A stretch of DNA of 8,107 bases from positions 1-8,107 of the forward strand of contig CALUTA010000063.1 in assembly GCA_944323585.1 (NCBI GenBank). The letters are read 5' to 3'. Below are positions 7,201-8,107 of the stretch, one piece after another. The stretch comes from Candidatus Gastranaerophilales bacterium. GTDB taxonomy: Bacteria; Cyanobacteriota; Vampirovibrionia; Gastranaerophilales; Gastranaerophilaceae. The translations under genes were made by a program, and so were the position numbers. A model generated the notes under the pieces. It did not search any database. It was not told where the DNA came from and saw only the letters and a list, made by a program, of their open reading frames with translations. Each line of letters opens with the position of its first letter. The stretch's first letter is position 1.

Positions 7201-7784
7201 ACGAGGCTTGCAATATCTTCGTATGAAATTTCTTCAATTTTGTGTACTTCGTGAGAAGTTCTGAAACCGTCGAAGAACTGCAAGAACGGAACTTTTGATT
7301 TGTAAGTTGCTAAGTGTGCAACCAAAGCCATATCCATTTCTTCCTGAACAGAGTTAGCGGCAAGCATTGCATAACCTGTGTTGCGGCAGCCCATAACGTC
7401 AGTATGGTCGCCGAAAATTGCCAATGACTGAGCAGCAAGAGCACGTGCTGATACGTGGATTACGTGCGGAAGCATTTCACCTGCAGCTTTGTGCATTACA
7501 GGAATCATCAATAATAAACCTTGTGATGCCGTGTAAGTTGAAGTTAAAGCACCGGCGGCAAGTGAACCGTGAACTGCACCTGCAGCACCTGCTTCTGATT
7601 GCATTTCTGCAACTTTAACTGTTTTGCCCCAGATGTTTTTCTTTCCCTGAGAAGCCCATTCATCAATCCATTCTCCCATAGTAGAAGAAGGAGTAATCGG
7701 GTAGATTGCGGATACTTCGCTCAATGCATACGCAACATGCGCTGCGGCGTAGTTACCGTCAACCGTTATTGTTTTTCCTGGCAT
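4248..7784 (-). CDS. nifJ: pyruvate:ferredoxin (flavodoxin) oxidoreductase, single-chain
   Basis: A complete 1178-residue PFOR, the usual length. It oxidises pyruvate and CoA to acetyl-CoA and CO2 in the cytoplasm and passes electrons to ferredoxin or flavodoxin. Domain order is the classic one: N-terminal pyrimidine-binding domain (about 1-250, YPITPSS 28-34, Glu64, Arg114), domain II (about 260-380), gamma-type domain (about 415-600), linker/EKR region, two-cluster ferredoxin domain, and a C-terminal TPP-binding domain. Cluster cysteines are 690, 693, 696 and 700, then 745, 748, 751 and 755. The proximal cluster uses 818, 821, 846 and 1083. The TPP/Mg site is GGDGWAND (973-980) with YSNTGGQASKSTPTG (1006-1020). 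All residues known from the Desulfovibrio africanus enzyme that I could place are present. AGGAGG (7795-7800) lies 10 nt before ATG. It appears monocistronic, with its own promoter and terminator. Confidence 0.98.
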   Translation of the reverse strand: MPGKTITVDGNYAAAHVAYALSEVSAIYPITPSSTMGEWIDEWASQGKKNIWGKTVKVAEMQSEAGAAGAVHGSLAAGALTSTYTASQGLLLMIPVMHKAAGEMLPHVIHVSARALAAQSLAIFGDHTDVMGCRNTGYAMLAANSVQEEMDMALVAHLATYKSKVPFLQFFDGFRTSHEVHKIEEISYEDIASLVEPKYIEEFRNRAMRPEAPVCKVGAQNTDVYFQGRETVNKYYDAVPDIVQEYMDKVAKITGRQYHPFDYVGAPDATDVIVAIGSSCETIEETIEYLNANRGTKYGLVKVRLYRPFDVKRFNDALPKTVKRITVLDRTKEPGSIGEPLYMDVVTAVENKDIRIIGGRYGLASKEFTPSMVYAVYKHAENNGFHGFTVGIEDDVTHKSLKIDEHIVTEPAGTTNCMFWGLGSDGTVGANKNSIKIIGQYTNKDAQAYFAYDSKKSFGVTVSHLRFGDKPIKSTYLITAPDFVSCSAHAYIGRYDLLKGIKEGGTFLLNSPWSKEEAFSHLTRDMQETIINKKIKFYNVDAEKLIEQQPGLRGKGANTVMMVAYFKVSGIIPFDQALEGMREMTKKTFKKKGDDVVNMNLALIDAAVDATEEVVVPASLAGVECAEDVKLIPDNASDFAKKIIEPSMRQKGDDIPVSAMSNDGVIPTGTACLEKRGIAPRVPKWNPENCIQCGICASACPHAAIRTKLIEEKDLASAPASFKTIPAKPALADEKFKVQVYCKDCTGCGVCIDQCPMAKNPEKAALTWSSIEAEEAAGEMANEEFFDALPDNVMGKNTTKTIKGAMLRKPLFEFSGACAGCGETPYVKLVSQLFGENAIVANATGCSSIYSGTFPTIPYTTNKDGRGPAWANSLFEDNAEFGFGMRLAVDQNRDTLKTYVEKVLENEKSPADLKEALTEAMSHWDNSKTEEAVKAQENAKKVIAKYADCGCPDLAKVRELQDYFTDKSVWIIGGDGWANDIGYGGIDHVIAQNQNVNILVLDTEVYSNTGGQASKSTPTGAVAKFATGGKKTYKKNMGLMSMSYGYVYVASVALGADRAQTLKAFQEAEAYNGPSIIFAYAPCIAHGIDMSKTQTEQKRAVEAGYFPLYRYNPANPDAPFTWDAKEPKESYQDFIKSEGRYKSLLKTNPDHAAELYAQAEEDAAKRMAVYKAVGELMK

Positions 7785-7794
7785 AATTAAATAA

Positions 7795-7800
7795 CCTCCT
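7795..7800 (-). promoter_or_regulatory. Shine-Dalgarno AGGAGG of nifJ
   Basis: A perfect AGGAGG on the minus strand lies 10 nt upstream of the nifJ ATG, slightly longer spacing than optimal. It supports 7784 as the start, which also preserves the family's MPGKTITVDGN-type N terminus. Confidence 0.85.
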
Positions 7801-7827
7801 TATTGATTTACTATTACTTAATTACTA

Positions 7828-7858
7828 ATTATACGCTCTTATTTAAATGATAATACAA
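7828..7858 (-). promoter_or_regulatory. probable nifJ promoter
   Basis: A perfect TATAAT on the minus strand (7828-7833) is preceded at a loose 19-bp spacing by TTGTAT (7853-7858). It would start transcription near 7821 with a leader of about 37 nt. The -10 is convincing and the -35 is weak, so activation by a regulator is possible but not shown. Confidence 0.5.
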
Positions 7859-7874
7859 ACATGACATTTGAACA

Positions 7875-7909
7875 AAAAATCTTGTATGTAAATTATTGTT
7901 AAGATTTTT
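7875..7909. repeat. inverted repeat between divergent promoters of nifJ and the next gene
   Basis: AAAAATCTT (7875-7883) and AAGATTTTT (7901-7909) are perfect inverted copies with a 17-bp spacer. The site lies upstream of both predicted transcription starts, so it is more likely a DNA-level site than an RNA hairpin. The right arm overlaps the predicted -35 box of the plus-strand gene by two bases. I do not recognise it as a Rex, Fnr or Fur box. Confidence 0.4.
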
Positions 7910-7936
7910 GCGATTATTTCCATTAAAACGTAAAAT
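7908..7936 (+). promoter_or_regulatory. probable promoter of the gene starting at 7986
   Basis: TTGCGA (7908-7913), a 17-bp spacer and TAAAAT (7931-7936) give four of six and five of six consensus matches. The predicted start near 7943 would give a leader of about 43 nt containing both TTCAGGAG copies. An alternative -10, TATTAT (7951-7956), has no -35 partner. Confidence 0.45.
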
Positions 7937-7959
7937 TTTAAATTCAGGAGTATTATATA

Positions 7960-7989
7960 TTGAGAAACAACTTCAGGAGATTAAAATGA
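7960..7989 (+). other. possible 9-codon upstream ORF overlapping the next start codon
   Basis: TTG at 7960 opens a frame reading MRNNFRRLK and ends at TGA (7987-7989), which overlaps the ATG at 7986 as ATGA. A ribosome site AGGAG (7946-7950) lies 9 nt before the TTG. The arrangement would allow translational coupling, but so short a frame with a TTG start may be chance. Confidence 0.25.
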
Positions 7990-8107
7990 ATTTAACAATT
8001 ACCCCGAATTTTCAAATTTTTAACAACCAGCAACCCAAAAATTCGCATAACAATATTGTTATGCCTTCAAAACTATCCGTTTTGAAGGCAGATACAGTCT
8101 CTTTCGG
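7986..8107 (+). CDS. N-terminal part of an unknown protein, runs off the window
   Basis: Forty full codons are visible and the frame is still open at the right edge. The ATG has AGGAG (7975-7979) at a 6-nt spacing. The visible N terminus, MNLTITPNFQIFNNQQ, is polar, rich in Asn and Gln, and has no signal peptide or membrane segment so far. It loosely resembles the heads of the unknown proteins at 1108 and 2832 (Met-Asn-Leu, then Phe-Asn-Asn), and a second Ser-Phe-Gly-like motif follows at residues 39-41 (DTVSF, then a codon beginning GG). It is divergent from nifJ across 201 bases. Function cannot be judged from this fragment. Confidence 0.75.
   Translation, partial: MNLTITPNFQIFNNQQPKNSHNNIVMPSKLSVLKADTVSF

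Noticed and set aside
4349..7790. Many 60-90 codon open frames on both strands within nifJ
   Set aside because: All overlap the complete PFOR frame, whose domains and cluster cysteines are continuous; these are shadow frames.
1..8107. CRISPR array, tandem repeats or toxin-antitoxin pair
   Set aside because: No regularly spaced direct repeats were seen, and none of the small genes forms a tight overlapping pair resembling a toxin-antitoxin module.

Overview
The window is a low-GC bacterial chromosome segment with compact genes, short intergenic gaps and simple hairpin terminators. I see no transposase, integrase, phage gene, CRISPR array or broken gene. The best-supported physiology is anaerobic fermentation, because about 44% of the window is one complete single-chain pyruvate:ferredoxin oxidoreductase. 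Two complete proteins, and more loosely a third that runs off the window, share a short N-terminal head of the type Met-x-Ile-x-x-Ile followed by Ser-Phe-Asn. That head, the AT-rich composition and the PFOR make me suspect a gut non-photosynthetic cyanobacterial relative (Melainabacteria/Vampirovibrionia, Gastranaerophilales type) or a similarly poorly characterised gut anaerobe. This placement is inference from memory and could be wrong.

Layout, left to right. A tRNA-Asn(GUU) lies on the minus strand at the left edge, with its own consensus-like promoter. A 245-residue Bax inhibitor-1/YccA-type seven-helix membrane protein follows on the plus strand from an extended -10 promoter and ends at a strong bidirectional terminator. 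Facing it on the minus strand is a two-gene unit: mtaB, a radical-SAM tRNA methylthiotransferase, then an 88-residue protein of unknown function. Divergent from mtaB, across 140 bases holding back-to-back extended -10 promoters, is a 292-residue unknown membrane protein. A second bidirectional terminator separates it from a convergent 119-residue unknown gene. That small gene has its own promoter, whose TTGACA box touches the T-tract of the upstream nifJ terminator. The minus-strand nifJ gene (1178 residues) fills 4248-7784. Divergent from it, a gene begins at 7986 and runs off the right edge. Its leader carries two copies of TTCAGGAG and a possible 9-codon upstream ORF.

How the genes relate. 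The window reads as ordinary housekeeping genes (tRNA, tRNA modification, central fermentation, membrane stress-type protein) interleaved with lineage-specific unknowns. I do not see an obvious multi-gene defence, biosynthetic or mobile system. The least explained content is the set of unknown proteins with the shared N-terminal head, plus the regulatory layout around 4140-4227 and 7860-7990. Start sites were revised in three places (304, 2832 and 4140) from ribosome binding sites and promoters.
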